From CAZMXS01 sp964570325 (GTDB taxonomy: Bacteria; Verrucomicrobiota; Kiritimatiellia; CAIQIC01; CAZMXS01): a stretch of DNA of 58,313 nt. This document shows, piece by piece, positions 25,158 to 34,420 of the stretch (its first letter is position 1; each line of letters begins with the position of its first letter). The notes under the pieces were generated by a model that was not told the origin of the DNA, made no database searches, and saw only the letters and a program-made list of their open reading frames with translations. The stretch covers positions 1 to 58,313 of the forward strand of contig CAZMXS010000022.1 in the NCBI GenBank assembly GCA_964570325.1, read 5' to 3'. The position numbers and the translations under genes are program-made.

Positions 25158-25799
25158 TTGAACCGAGGCAAGTTGATTACTTTTGAGGGCCCGGAGGGCG
25201 CGGGCAAGACCACCCAGGCGAAGCGGCTGATCAAGCGGCTGGAACAAACCGGACGCGCGGTGCTCTACACGCGCGAGCCGGGCGGCACCCCGACCGGCGA
25301 GGCCATCCGCGAAATCCTGCAGTATGACAAGGCCGGCGAACCGGTCTGCCCGGAAACCGAGGTGCTGCTCTTCGCCGCCAGCCGCGCCCAACTGGTCCGC
25401 AACGTGATCGTCCCCGCGCTGGAACGGGGAACCTGCGTGGTCTGCGACCGTTTCGCGGATTCCACGACCGCCTATCAGGGTTATGGCCGCGGCTTTCCGA
25501 TTGACCAGATGATCGCCATCAACCAGTTCGCGATTGACGGCGCGATTCCGGATGCGACGATCCTGCTGGATCTGGATCTGGACATTGGGTTCGAACGGCT
25601 GGCGCATCGCGAGGGGATCATGCGCCAGCTCGATCGCATCGAGCGCGAGGAGCGCGCGTTCCATGAGCGCGTCCGCAACGGATACCTGGAGCTGGCGCGG
25701 CGCTGGCCGGAACGGTTCCGCATGGTGGACGCCCGCCGGGGCGCGGATGCGATTGAGGCGGACGTATGGAGGATTGTTGGCGATGTCCTCGCCCGCTAG
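25158..25799 (+). CDS. tmk: Thymidylate kinase
   Basis: A 213-residue dTMP kinase. P-loop FEGPEGAGKTTQAKRL, the DR-x motif as VVCDRFADSTTAYQGYGRG, and LID-region residues before EREERAFHERVRNGYLELA. Start TTG 25158 follows AGGAAG at suitable spacing; the more distant upstream frame lies in the cysS spacer. Its last 17 bases overlap holB, the usual tmk-holB pairing. Confidence 0.95.
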   Translation: MNRGKLITFEGPEGAGKTTQAKRLIKRLEQTGRAVLYTREPGGTPTGEAIREILQYDKAGEPVCPETEVLLFAASRAQLVRNVIVPALERGTCVVCDRFADSTTAYQGYGRGFPIDQMIAINQFAIDGAIPDATILLDLDLDIGFERLAHREGIMRQLDRIEREERAFHERVRNGYLELARRWPERFRMVDARRGADAIEADVWRIVGDVLAR

Positions 25800-26763
25800 T
25801 CTCGCGGTCGCGCTGGAGGCCGTGCGGCAGAGCTTCGCGGCCGGCCGGATGGCCCACGCCTACATCATTGCCGGCGCGCCGCGCGGCAACGCACTGGAAC
25901 TGGCCGAGGCGATGCTGAAACTGGTTTTATGCGAGGCGCCGCAGAACCCGCCATGCAACCGGTGCGACGGCTGTCGGCGCGTTGCCCGGCATGCGCATCC
26001 GGATATTTTCTGGATGGAGCCGGAGAGCAAATCCCGCCAGATTCTTGTCGGCGAGGACGATTCGGAAGGCATCCGCCAAATGATCCGGTTCATCAACCTC
26101 ACGCCGCTGACGGGCGCGTGGAAAGCCGGGGTGCTGCTGTATGCCGACTGCATGAACGACGCGGCGCGAAACGCATTCCTCAAGACGCTGGAGGAGCCGC
26201 CCGCGGGCAGCCTCATCCTGCTGCTGACCGACGCGCCGCAAGCGTTGGGCCCCACGATTATTTCGCGCTGCCAGCGCATCGCGCTGCCGACCGACCGCGA
26301 TGTGTCCGGCGAGGCCTGGTACCCGGCCCTGCATGAATGGTTGCGCGCCGGCTTGTCGGTGGGCGGACTGGAGGCCCTCGTTCGGGCGGACATGCTGATG
26401 ACCATTCTGGAAGACGTCAAGGCGCGGGCGGAGGAGGAGGTTCGCGCGATGCTGCCCGCCTGGGAGGATGAACAAGAGCTGGACAACGAGGTTTTTGACG
26501 CGCGGGTCAAGGCGCGGGTGATCGAAACCCGCGAAGCCATCCTGAAACAGGCGCTCCAGTGGCAGCGGGATGTGCTCTGGCTGTGTCTTGGTTTGCCCGC
26601 CGCCGAGCTGCACTTCAAAGAAGACATCGAAGTGTTGCGCCGCCAGGCCGCCGCTTTGGATTATGCCGGCGCCCTGGCCAACATCCGCCGGATTGAGAAT
26701 ATGGCGCGCCAGTTGAGCCGCAATATGAGCGATAAAAACGTGATTGCCGCGGCGCTGGTGTAG
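25783..26763 (+). CDS. holB: DNA polymerase III delta-prime subunit
   Basis: A 326-residue clamp-loader subunit. The N-terminal fold has a degenerate nucleotide loop (IIAGAPRGNALELAEA), the four-Cys zinc module (C-x8-CNRCDGC) and the sensor-1-like block NAFLKTLEEPPAGSLILLLTD followed by the SRC motif (TIISRCQRIALP). It starts at ATG 25783 inside the tmk 3' end with GGAGGA upstream. It helps load the sliding clamp. Confidence 0.9.
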   Translation: MSSPASLAVALEAVRQSFAAGRMAHAYIIAGAPRGNALELAEAMLKLVLCEAPQNPPCNRCDGCRRVARHAHPDIFWMEPESKSRQILVGEDDSEGIRQMIRFINLTPLTGAWKAGVLLYADCMNDAARNAFLKTLEEPPAGSLILLLTDAPQALGPTIISRCQRIALPTDRDVSGEAWYPALHEWLRAGLSVGGLEALVRADMLMTILEDVKARAEEEVRAMLPAWEDEQELDNEVFDARVKARVIETREAILKQALQWQRDVLWLCLGLPAAELHFKEDIEVLRRQAAALDYAGALANIRRIENMARQLSRNMSDKNVIAAALV

Positions 26764-26924
26764 GCGCGGCGCCAGCGCCAAAGGCGCGCGGCATCGGCCG
26801 TGCCGGTCCCGCTTCGACTGGGTGCAAGCGCTGGACCGGCGCCGGGGTTGTCCGAAAGAACGCCCAACGGTTGCGTCCTACTTTGGCGCCCAGCTCCGAC
26901 CGGGCCCAAAAAGCAGGGGAAGCC

Positions 26925-29264
26925 ATGCAAAAAATTGTGCGGCGATTTATGCGGCTGGCGGCAATTGTGGGATTGACGGCCGCAACGGCGCGCGGGCAAT
27001 CGGTGATCGGATTCAAACTCGAGGACGCCGGGGGTACGATCCATGCATTGGCCCGCCAGCCGGACGGTAAGTTGTTGATCGGCGGTGGCGGCTTCACGAT
27101 GGTCAACGGTGAACCGCGGATCGGGCTGGCGCGTTTGAACACAGATGGCAGCCTGGACTACGGCTTTCGCAGCGACATCAATTTCGGTTCCAATGTTTTT
27201 GCCATTGCGGTCCACGCCACGAACATTTATGTGGCCGGCGATTTTACGACCATCGGCGGGCGATCCGCTAATCGCATCGCCCGTTTGAGAATGAGCGACG
27301 GCGCCCCCGATCCGGGATTCACCAATGCCGCGGTCAACACCATCTATGCGCTCCTGGCGGTTGGCTCCAATCTTTATGTGGCCGGCGAGGCTACGCTATT
27401 CAACGGCACGGGCCGCCGGATTACCCGGCTCGGCATCGCCGATGGCGCCGTGGACTCGGGCTTCACCAATTCGGCTAACGGGACCGTCACCGTGTTGCAG
27501 TCGGACGGAACCAATTTGTTCATTGGCGGCAAGTTTGCTACGTTTAACGGGCAGAATCGGAGCCGGTTGGCCAAACTTAACCTCTTGAACAACACGCTGG
27601 ATCCGGTATTCACCAATGGCGCCAGCAGTTTCGTTTATGCGCTGGCGCTGGATGGCTCCGACTTGTACGTCGGCGGCGAGTTCTTGACCATCGGCGGTCA
27701 ATCGCGCCGGCACCTGGCGCGGCTCAATGCCGGCGATGGTCTGGCTGATCCCGCCTTCAACGGCAATGTGAATGGGACTGGCACGGTTTATGCCATTCTG
27801 CATGATGGTACCAACCTTTATATCGGCGGCTTGTTCACTAATCTGGCCGGACAGACGCGGGAGCGGCTGGCCCGCTTGAACCCTGGCAACGGCGCGCCAC
27901 AAGCCGGCTTTACGAATGGCGTCAATGGCGCCGTGCGCGCCTTGGCTTTGGAGGCAACCGGCCTGTTGGTCGGCGGGGCATTTGATGACATCGGCGGGGT
28001 GGAAGCCTTTGGCGTAGCGCGCTGTGATCGGGAAACCGGCGCGGCCGATCCCACCTGGCGGGGACGCACGACGGCCCTCGGCGCCGCCGTGGTTCGCGCC
28101 CTGGCGCTTGGGTCGGACGGCCGCGTGGCGGTTGGCGGCAACTTTCGATTTGTGGATGGCGTCAGCAGGCGCAATCTGGCTTTGCTTGGAGCGGACGGGA
28201 TGGTTGACCCGGTTTTCACTAACGGGGTCAATGCCGCTGTGCGCGCCCTCGTGTGGAATGGAACCCATCTGTACGCTGGCGGTGATTTTACCGCTGTTGG
28301 CGGTGCCGCGCGGCGTTATCTGGCCAAGCTGCGAACAACGGACGGCGCCGCTGATACGGCCTTTACCAACGGTGTAAACAATGCGGTTTATGCGCTGGCG
28401 GCGGATGACAACCACCTCTATGCGGGCGGTTTGTTCAGCGGGTATATCGGTAAGTTCAGTCTGAATGACGGCGCCGCGGTGACGTCGTTTGCCACGGCGA
28501 ACAGCAATGTGTATGCGCTGGCTTTGTCTGGAACGAATTTGTTTGTGGGTGGCGATTTCTCGGTGATTGGCGGCGCTGCCAGGGAGCGCGTGGCCCGGTT
28601 GAGCGCATACGATGGCGCCCACAACAGCAATTTCAACGGCGCGGCGAACGGCTCGGTTTATGCGCTGGCGACTTCCGGCGAGTATCTGTTTCTGGGCGGC
28701 GATTTCACCTTGGTCGGCACCAATATGTTGAGCCGCAGGTGCCTGGCCAAGTTGAACAAGCAACACGGCGCAGTCTTGACCGATTTCACCAATGGCGCCA
28801 ACGCGGCGGTCCATGCATTGGTTCTGGATGCCGCGGGTCTTTATATCGCCGGCAATTACACCAATATCGGTGGCGTCGCGCGCGGCGGCCTGGCTCGATT
28901 GAGCTTCTCCGATGGCGCTGTGGATGCGGCTTTCACCAATGGCACGGATGGCCAGGTCAAAGCGCTGGCGGTGAACGGCCCGCACGTATATGCGGGCGGC
29001 GGGTTTGGCGCGGCGGGCGGCGCAGCCGCCAGCCGACTGGCGCTTTTCGGCTGGCCGGTGGCGGCGGCAATCCAGCCGGCGCCGGGGGATGGCCGGCAGG
29101 TGACGATCTGGGGCGCGCCCGGTGGAACTTATGTTTTGCAAGGCGCCGCTAACCTGGCATCTGGCTGGTCCGACCTTGCCACGAACTCCAGTTCGGGCGA
29201 TGCCTGTGTCATGACGGTCACCAATTCCACGCCGGTCTCTTTTTACCGCGCGCGCGAACCATAG
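26925..29264 (+). CDS. Secreted Delta-60-type beta-propeller repeat protein
   Basis: A 779-residue exported protein with signal peptide about 1-24 (ending TARGQ). Residues 25-700 contain about 14 repeats of roughly 48 residues of the form V-x-ALA-x3-G-x-NLYVGGDF-x3-IGG-x3-R-x-LARLN-x3-GA-x-D-x2-FTNG, the Delta-60/DUF5122 type expected to form propellers. A C-terminal beta-rich tail of about 60 residues ends SFYRAREP, similar in style to the tails of other secreted proteins here and possibly a sorting region. No catalytic motif is visible. Confidence 0.85.
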   Translation: MQKIVRRFMRLAAIVGLTAATARGQSVIGFKLEDAGGTIHALARQPDGKLLIGGGGFTMVNGEPRIGLARLNTDGSLDYGFRSDINFGSNVFAIAVHATNIYVAGDFTTIGGRSANRIARLRMSDGAPDPGFTNAAVNTIYALLAVGSNLYVAGEATLFNGTGRRITRLGIADGAVDSGFTNSANGTVTVLQSDGTNLFIGGKFATFNGQNRSRLAKLNLLNNTLDPVFTNGASSFVYALALDGSDLYVGGEFLTIGGQSRRHLARLNAGDGLADPAFNGNVNGTGTVYAILHDGTNLYIGGLFTNLAGQTRERLARLNPGNGAPQAGFTNGVNGAVRALALEATGLLVGGAFDDIGGVEAFGVARCDRETGAADPTWRGRTTALGAAVVRALALGSDGRVAVGGNFRFVDGVSRRNLALLGADGMVDPVFTNGVNAAVRALVWNGTHLYAGGDFTAVGGAARRYLAKLRTTDGAADTAFTNGVNNAVYALAADDNHLYAGGLFSGYIGKFSLNDGAAVTSFATANSNVYALALSGTNLFVGGDFSVIGGAARERVARLSAYDGAHNSNFNGAANGSVYALATSGEYLFLGGDFTLVGTNMLSRRCLAKLNKQHGAVLTDFTNGANAAVHALVLDAAGLYIAGNYTNIGGVARGGLARLSFSDGAVDAAFTNGTDGQVKALAVNGPHVYAGGGFGAAGGAAASRLALFGWPVAAAIQPAPGDGRQVTIWGAPGGTYVLQGAANLASGWSDLATNSSSGDACVMTVTNSTPVSFYRAREP

Positions 29265-29277
29265 CGGCCGGCGTCGT

Positions 29278-30780
29278 TTAGGCGGACTGCAACGCCGTTG
29301 CCACATCGGCGGCGCTTGGCATGCCGGACAGCAGTTTTGAAAAATCCGTCTTTTTTTCGATCGCCTGTGTCGCCGCGGCGGCCGGCCGCGTATCGCCCAG
29401 CAGAACCGCGCCAATCAGCCGCCCTTCATGAAAAACGAACCGGCGATAATCGTGGCCGGATGCTGCCTCCACGACATGGTCACGGCCGTCTTCCGGCTCA
29501 AAGCGCCCGATGCTGGTCAGCCCCAGTCCCAGCACTTTCAATGTGTGCGCGCGCGGCAGGCCGCCAAACTCGAGCCGGTCCCCTGCCGCATTGGCTCCGG
29601 CGATTCGGCCTTGAAACTGGGCGGCCGACCAGGAGCCGTATAAGACCCCGCCATGTTCGCAGACATCGCCGGCCGCGTAGATTCCGGGTTCGGAAGTCTG
29701 CAGGCGGGCATCCACGAGCACGCCCGTGCTGACGCGCAAGCCGGCGGTCTGCGCCAGGCGGATGTTCGGCCGAACACCGGTCGTGACGGTGACCAGGTCA
29801 GCGGGCACAACGGTTCCATCGTCGAGCCGGACACCGGTGACACGACCGGCGCCGATGATTGCGTGCGTGCGCGCCCCAGTGCGCAGCCGAATGCCGAGCC
29901 CCGCGATAAAGTTTTTCAGCGTTTCCCCGGCCGGCGCCGGAAGCTGGCGCGGCATGAGATAGGTATGGCTTTCAAGCAGGGTCACATCCGCGCCGCGGCG
30001 CGCCAGCGCCCCGGCAGTCTCCAAGCCAAGGATGCCGCCGCCAAGGCAAACACAGCGGACGCCCGGCTGCAGCGCGCGCGCCAGCGCCGCCACGTCATCC
30101 CGCGTACGAATCGCCATCACGCCGGTTGTTTCGACGCCTGGCAGGGGTGGGATGAAAGCCTCCGCACCCGTGGCCAGCACCAGTTGATCGTAATTCAGCG
30201 TTGCGTTGTCAGCGAGCCGGACGGACCGGTTATCGGGCGTCAGCGCGGTGACTTCAGTTCCAATTCGTAAGTCAATGCGCTGCTCCGCATACCAATTCGG
30301 CGGATGGATCACCAGTTCCTCCGCGCCGATTTCACCGGCCAACAGGCGGGTCAGGTTAAGCCGATAGTAGGGCGGGTGGGGTTCCCGCGAAAGCAGGGTA
30401 ATCCGGGCTTCCGGGCTGGCGCGCCGCGCGGCTTCAGCCGCGGAGATGGCGGCCACGCCGCCGCCGACGATCACGATATGGCGCGTCTGTCCGGCAACAG
30501 TCGTGACGGGTTCTGATTCAAAGATGGCCTCGAAACTATCCCGCCCGGCGCCGCATAGCGGGCAGACGTCCGGAGGTTGCACGCCGGCGTGTTCATAGCC
30601 GCAGACGGTGCAACGCCAACGGCGGGCGACACTGAATGGCGCCGGCTCTGGATTTTCCGTAAACGCTTCAAAGTCGGCGGCCGGCGCGCCGCAGACCGGA
30701 CAAAGGTCGGGCGGCGCGTCGCCATGGTGGATATAGCCGCAGACCACGCAACGCCAGGCGGTGGATGACGCAGCAGACAT
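29278..30780 (-). CDS. Double rubredoxin fused to NAD(P)H:rubredoxin oxidoreductase
   Basis: A 500-residue fusion. Two rubrerythrin-type rubredoxin modules each bind one iron: C11/C14/C27/C30 and C57/C60/C73/C76. A FAD/NAD(P) disulfide-oxidoreductase-fold domain follows, with IVIVGGGVAAISAAEAARRA for FAD, VCLGGGILGLETAGALARRG for NAD(P)H and GIYAAGDVCEH near the C-terminal FAD motif. It probably passes electrons from NAD(P)H through rubredoxin to rubrerythrin, encoded 39 bases upstream in the same direction. Two tandem rubredoxins on one reductase is unusual. Confidence 0.87.
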   Translation of the reverse strand: MSAASSTAWRCVVCGYIHHGDAPPDLCPVCGAPAADFEAFTENPEPAPFSVARRWRCTVCGYEHAGVQPPDVCPLCGAGRDSFEAIFESEPVTTVAGQTRHIVIVGGGVAAISAAEAARRASPEARITLLSREPHPPYYRLNLTRLLAGEIGAEELVIHPPNWYAEQRIDLRIGTEVTALTPDNRSVRLADNATLNYDQLVLATGAEAFIPPLPGVETTGVMAIRTRDDVAALARALQPGVRCVCLGGGILGLETAGALARRGADVTLLESHTYLMPRQLPAPAGETLKNFIAGLGIRLRTGARTHAIIGAGRVTGVRLDDGTVVPADLVTVTTGVRPNIRLAQTAGLRVSTGVLVDARLQTSEPGIYAAGDVCEHGGVLYGSWSAAQFQGRIAGANAAGDRLEFGGLPRAHTLKVLGLGLTSIGRFEPEDGRDHVVEAASGHDYRRFVFHEGRLIGAVLLGDTRPAAAATQAIEKKTDFSKLLSGMPSAADVATALQSA

Positions 30781-30819
30781 AACAGGGTTAGGCCATGATG
30801 GCGCGCGTGTACCGTCCTG

Positions 30820-31320
30820 CTATTTCACTTCAACAAACTTGTCTTTGGGCACATTGCATATTGGGCATTTGTCGGGGATGCTGCCCACGACGGTATTGCC
30901 GCAGACTGGGCAGACGTAGATAGCCGCGGCGGGCAAATCCTGGCCGCCTTTGAGTGATGCGATGGCCTGGCCATAGAGGTCGTGATGAATTTTTTCGACC
31001 GCCATGGCGAACTGGAACGACTGGAGCGCCGCCTTATTGCCTTCCGCCTGGGCCTCGGCCACGAACTTGGGATACATCTCCTTGAACTCGTAGCCCTCGC
31101 CGGCCTGCGCGGTCTGAGCGTTTTCCAACGTGCTCTTCACGCCGCCCATCACCCGGAAATGCGCGTGGGCATGAACGGTTTCCGCCTCCGCCGCGGCGCG
31201 GAATATTTTGGCGACCTGCTTGAATCCATCGGCCTCCGCTTTCTTGGCGAACGCGAGATACATCCGATTCGCCTGGCTTTCACCCGCAAACGCATCCTTC
31301 AGATTCTGCGCAGTTGACAT
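30820..31320 (-). CDS. Rubrerythrin
   Basis: A 166-residue peroxide-reducing non-haem diiron protein. The four-helix domain has the Glu ligands in AFAGESQANRMYLAFAKKA, AAAEAETVHAHAH and VEKIHHDLYGQA. The C-terminal rubredoxin module has YVCPVCGNTVVGSIPDKCPIC. It reduces hydrogen peroxide in anaerobes or microaerophiles. It is followed by the rubredoxin-reductase fusion, which could be its electron donor. The length is slightly short for the family but all domains are present. Confidence 0.94.
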   Translation of the reverse strand: MSTAQNLKDAFAGESQANRMYLAFAKKAEADGFKQVAKIFRAAAEAETVHAHAHFRVMGGVKSTLENAQTAQAGEGYEFKEMYPKFVAEAQAEGNKAALQSFQFAMAVEKIHHDLYGQAIASLKGGQDLPAAAIYVCPVCGNTVVGSIPDKCPICNVPKDKFVEVK

Positions 31321-31545
31321 GCTGCCGATCCTCCATCGTTGATTTGTGTATCACCTCAATCGCATGGCTTTATAGTCGGAACGAGGGCGGACAGGCAAGC
31401 CCCGGCGCAGTTGATTTCCGATCTTGCTTGTACTCGCTCCGCCAACTCGTGTTTGTGTTCGAAAAGCCTGTTGCCGCTGGCTCGCGCTTGTGGATACGCG
31501 GCCGGCGTTCTGGGGCGACCGGATGGCGTGTAATCCGGGATGTTT

Positions 31546-33039
31546 TCAATGTCGGCGCGCCGGACGATTGGACCGCCGCCGCCCGCGGCCGGGATGGGGC
31601 TGGTGCGCGCGGGCGGGCGAATGCGCGTGAGCAGGGGGTGGGGGCGGTTGCAGCAGTTCTTCCGGCGGATGGATGCATTTGAGCGGTTCGCCAATATACC
31701 GTTCGATATCCGGAATGAAGAATGCGTCTTCCTCGCAGGCAAAACTGACGGAGGTGCCGGTCGCGCCGGCCCGTCCGGTGCGGCCGATGCGGTGGACGTA
31801 ATCCTCGGCGTCCTGTGGCAGGTTGTAATTGATCACGTGGCTGATGCCTTCCACATGCAGGCCGCGCCCCGCGACATCGGTAGCTACCACCACCTTCAGG
31901 CGGCCGGCGCGGAAATCTTCCAGCACCCGGATGCGTTTTTCCTGCGGCACCTCTCCGGAGAGCAAGGCGCAGGGAACGCCGTAAGCGCGCAGCTTGTCGG
32001 TCAAATCCCGCGTTTGATCGCGGCGATTTGAAAAAATCAGGACCGGCCGGTCGCTGTGCTGTTTCAGGATGTTGTAGAGCAGCGTGAATTTGTCGGCAAC
32101 GGTTGTGATATAGACGATCTGCCGAACCGATTCGGCGGCGACTTGTTCGGGTTCAATTTCCACGACAACCGGGTGTCGTGTCCATTGTGCGCAGAGGCGG
32201 GTGACCTCCGGCGTCAGCGTGGCGCTGAAGAGCATGGTCTGCCGGCGATCCTTGGGCGGTGTGCTATGCACGATCCGGCGGACATCCGGGATGAATCCCA
32301 TATCGAGCATTCGATCAGCCTCGTCAATGACCAGAATCTCGACCTGGTCCAGCCGCAGGCAGCGTTGCTGCTGGTAGTCCAGCAGGCGGCCGGGCGTAGC
32401 CACGACAATCTCCACCGGGTGCTCGCGCAGGACGCGGCGCTGTTTGTCGTAGTCCATCCCGCCGAACACGGCCAGCGTGCGCAGCCCGCAGTGGCGGCCG
32501 ATTGCCTCCGCCTCATCGCGGATCTGGAGCACGAGTTCGCGAGTGGGCGCAAGCACCAGGGCGCGCGGCGCGCCCGGTGGGCGCCGACCGGCGGGTGGAT
32601 GCCGGAGCAGGTGGGTGAAAATTGTAATCAGGAACGCCGCCGTTTTGCCCGTGCCGGTTTGCGCGCGGCCGGCGGCGTCGGCGCCGGCCAATGTCTGCGG
32701 CAGGATGGCCGCCTGGATGGGCGTGCAATACTGGAACTTCAGGTCGGCGATTCCATGCAGAACCTCCATGGGCAGGTTCAGGTCATGGAAGCGCGTCATG
32801 CCCGCTTTCGGCGGGACTGAAAAGGCGGCGGGATGCCAAGCGGCAGACGGCTCGGTATGGCGCGCATGCGGGGCGGCGCGGGATGACGCCGGATGCGCTT
32901 TATGCGTCGTTCTTGCCTCCGACTTTGGAGCGGCGGGCGCAGCCGCTTTGCGGATGCCCGAGGCGGTGGAAGCCGCGCCGGATTGGCGGCCAGTCAAGCG
33001 CCGCAAGCGATCGCCAATCTTTTTCAACAGTCTTTTCAA
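31546..33039 (-). CDS. DEAD-box ATP-dependent RNA helicase (RhlB/RhlE-like)
   Basis: A 497-residue helicase. After a basic low-complexity N terminus (about 1-75) the core shows the Q motif (FQYCTPIQAAILP), AQTGTGKTAAF, PTRELVLQ, TPGRLLDY, DEADRMLDMG, SATL, and in domain 2 IFSNRRDQT, ATDVAGRGLH and HRIGRTGRAG. The C terminus is Pro/His/Arg-rich. The start TTG 33039 has a poor RBS, so a downstream start is possible. It probably unwinds structured RNA in decay or ribosome assembly. Confidence 0.92.
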   Translation of the reverse strand: MKRLLKKIGDRLRRLTGRQSGAASTASGIRKAAAPAAPKSEARTTHKAHPASSRAAPHARHTEPSAAWHPAAFSVPPKAGMTRFHDLNLPMEVLHGIADLKFQYCTPIQAAILPQTLAGADAAGRAQTGTGKTAAFLITIFTHLLRHPPAGRRPPGAPRALVLAPTRELVLQIRDEAEAIGRHCGLRTLAVFGGMDYDKQRRVLREHPVEIVVATPGRLLDYQQQRCLRLDQVEILVIDEADRMLDMGFIPDVRRIVHSTPPKDRRQTMLFSATLTPEVTRLCAQWTRHPVVVEIEPEQVAAESVRQIVYITTVADKFTLLYNILKQHSDRPVLIFSNRRDQTRDLTDKLRAYGVPCALLSGEVPQEKRIRVLEDFRAGRLKVVVATDVAGRGLHVEGISHVINYNLPQDAEDYVHRIGRTGRAGATGTSVSFACEEDAFFIPDIERYIGEPLKCIHPPEELLQPPPPPAHAHSPARAHQPHPGRGRRRSNRPARRH

Positions 33040-33144
33040 AGCGCCAGCAAATTGAAAACAGCGCGCACTCTAGCGCAACAAAATCCGCGCGTATAGTCCT
33101 GTTTTTAATAATGAATTGCTCAGGCAGGGCGAAACCGGCCGCGC

Positions 33145-34338
33145 TCAAATGCCGGCTTGCACCGTGCCGGCAGCCGGCTCATTCGCATTGAACATCGTGC
33201 AGGGCGCGGGGGCTGTGGAATTGCGCACCACAATATCCGTCGGCAGGATCGTGACGGTGGACTGGTCCGCATGCTTGATGCGCGCCATGATCCGCTGAAC
33301 CGCGATCCGGCCCATCAGCGATTTGGCCACCGCAATGGTTGTCAGCGGGGGCTGGGTCGCGGTCGCCCAGGAGGTATCGTCAAAGCCGACAATCGAAATG
33401 TCGCGCGGCACCTGCAGACTGGAAAACGAATACAGCGCTTGCAGCGCGCCCGCCGCCATTTCATCGTTAAAGCAGAATACGCCGGTGGGAATGTCACCCG
33501 ACTTGAGAATCTCGGCCATCGCCTGGTAGCCGCTCTCGCGCTGGAAGTTGCCGACATACTTCCGCAGGATCGAGCGGGGAACTCCCGCCTGGTCCAAGGC
33601 ATCCAGCGCGCCTTCCATGCGCTCTTTGGTTGCCGTCTGATCCTCCGCGCCGACAATCACCGCCAGCTTGCGGTGGCCCAGCGATAACAGATGCTCCATG
33701 GCCTGGCAGCCTCCGCCGCGATTGTCGAGCAGGATCGAATCAATCTGCAGGCCGCGAATGGAATAATCCACCAGCACGGCCGGCGGTCCGTTTTCCACCA
33801 TCCGGCGCAGCGCTTGCGGCTCGAACACGCCCAGATAGATGATCGCATCCAGACCGGTTGCCGCGACATGGTCGAGGCTCTTGATTTGTGAATCCACCGG
33901 CCGCGCGGTGGGTATCACCAGGTTCGCGTTGTGCTTGCTCAACTCCTCGCGAATGCCGTTGATGATCTCCAGGTGGTAGAGTCCCGTGTTGCCGGGCACC
34001 ATCAATTGCGAGACCAGCCCGACGGTCATCGTCCGATTCCGGGGCGCGAGCCGCGCCGCCGCCGCCGGTTCGGCCACATAGGTGCCCTGCGCGGGAACCG
34101 AGTAGATCAGACCCGCGGCGTTCAGTTCCGCCAGCGCCCGCCGGACCGTTACCTTGTTGACGGAATGCTCCTCGGACAGGTCATCCATCGAAGGCAGCCG
34201 GTCGCCCGGTTTGAACTTGCCCGTTTCGATGTCCTGGCGGATAATGCCCGCCAACTGGTGGTACAGGAATTCGCGGTCCCGCTTTTCCCGCGAAATACCG
34301 CCTTTTTTTAGCTTCGAATTTTCGTTCTTTTTCATCAT
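33145..34338 (-). CDS. GntR-type HTH / LacI-type sensor hybrid transcription regulator
   Basis: A 397-residue regulator of the AraR type. A basic leader (MMKKNENSKLKKGG) precedes a GntR winged helix at about 22-95 (KPGDRLPSMDDLSEEHSVNK then VTVRRALAELNAAGLI), and a periplasmic-binding-protein-like sugar sensor at about 105-385 (TVGLVSQLMV, ILLDNRGGGCQAMEHLLSLG, ISIVGFDDTSWA). Such proteins are usually sugar-responsive repressors. ATG 34338 follows GGAG closely and ATG 34335 is equally possible. The gene is divergent from the SUMF1-like gene, with a tandem operator-like site between them. Confidence 0.9.
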   Translation of the reverse strand: MMKKNENSKLKKGGISREKRDREFLYHQLAGIIRQDIETGKFKPGDRLPSMDDLSEEHSVNKVTVRRALAELNAAGLIYSVPAQGTYVAEPAAAARLAPRNRTMTVGLVSQLMVPGNTGLYHLEIINGIREELSKHNANLVIPTARPVDSQIKSLDHVAATGLDAIIYLGVFEPQALRRMVENGPPAVLVDYSIRGLQIDSILLDNRGGGCQAMEHLLSLGHRKLAVIVGAEDQTATKERMEGALDALDQAGVPRSILRKYVGNFQRESGYQAMAEILKSGDIPTGVFCFNDEMAAGALQALYSFSSLQVPRDISIVGFDDTSWATATQPPLTTIAVAKSLMGRIAVQRIMARIKHADQSTVTILPTDIVVRNSTAPAPCTMFNANEPAAGTVQAGI

Positions 34339-34350
34339 TGACTCCAATAT

Positions 34351-34383
34351 GCAACTATATGCATACTAGATCGCATACTGGAT
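34351..34383. promoter_or_regulatory. Tandem GCATACTAGAT operator-like repeats in the divergent promoter region
   Basis: GCATACTAGAT (34361-34371) is followed after one base by GCATACTGGAT (34373-34383). A weaker unit, GCAACTATAT, precedes them at 34351-34360. The same repeat occurs in reverse orientation at 35690-35711. The site lies 13 bases before the regulator start and 38 before the SUMF1-like gene, a good position for autoregulation and control of both directions. The regulator at 33145 is the natural candidate binder. Confidence 0.75.
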
Positions 34384-34420
34384 TGCAACATTTTTTTCAG
34401 TTTTTTTGAAAGGGGCGGAA

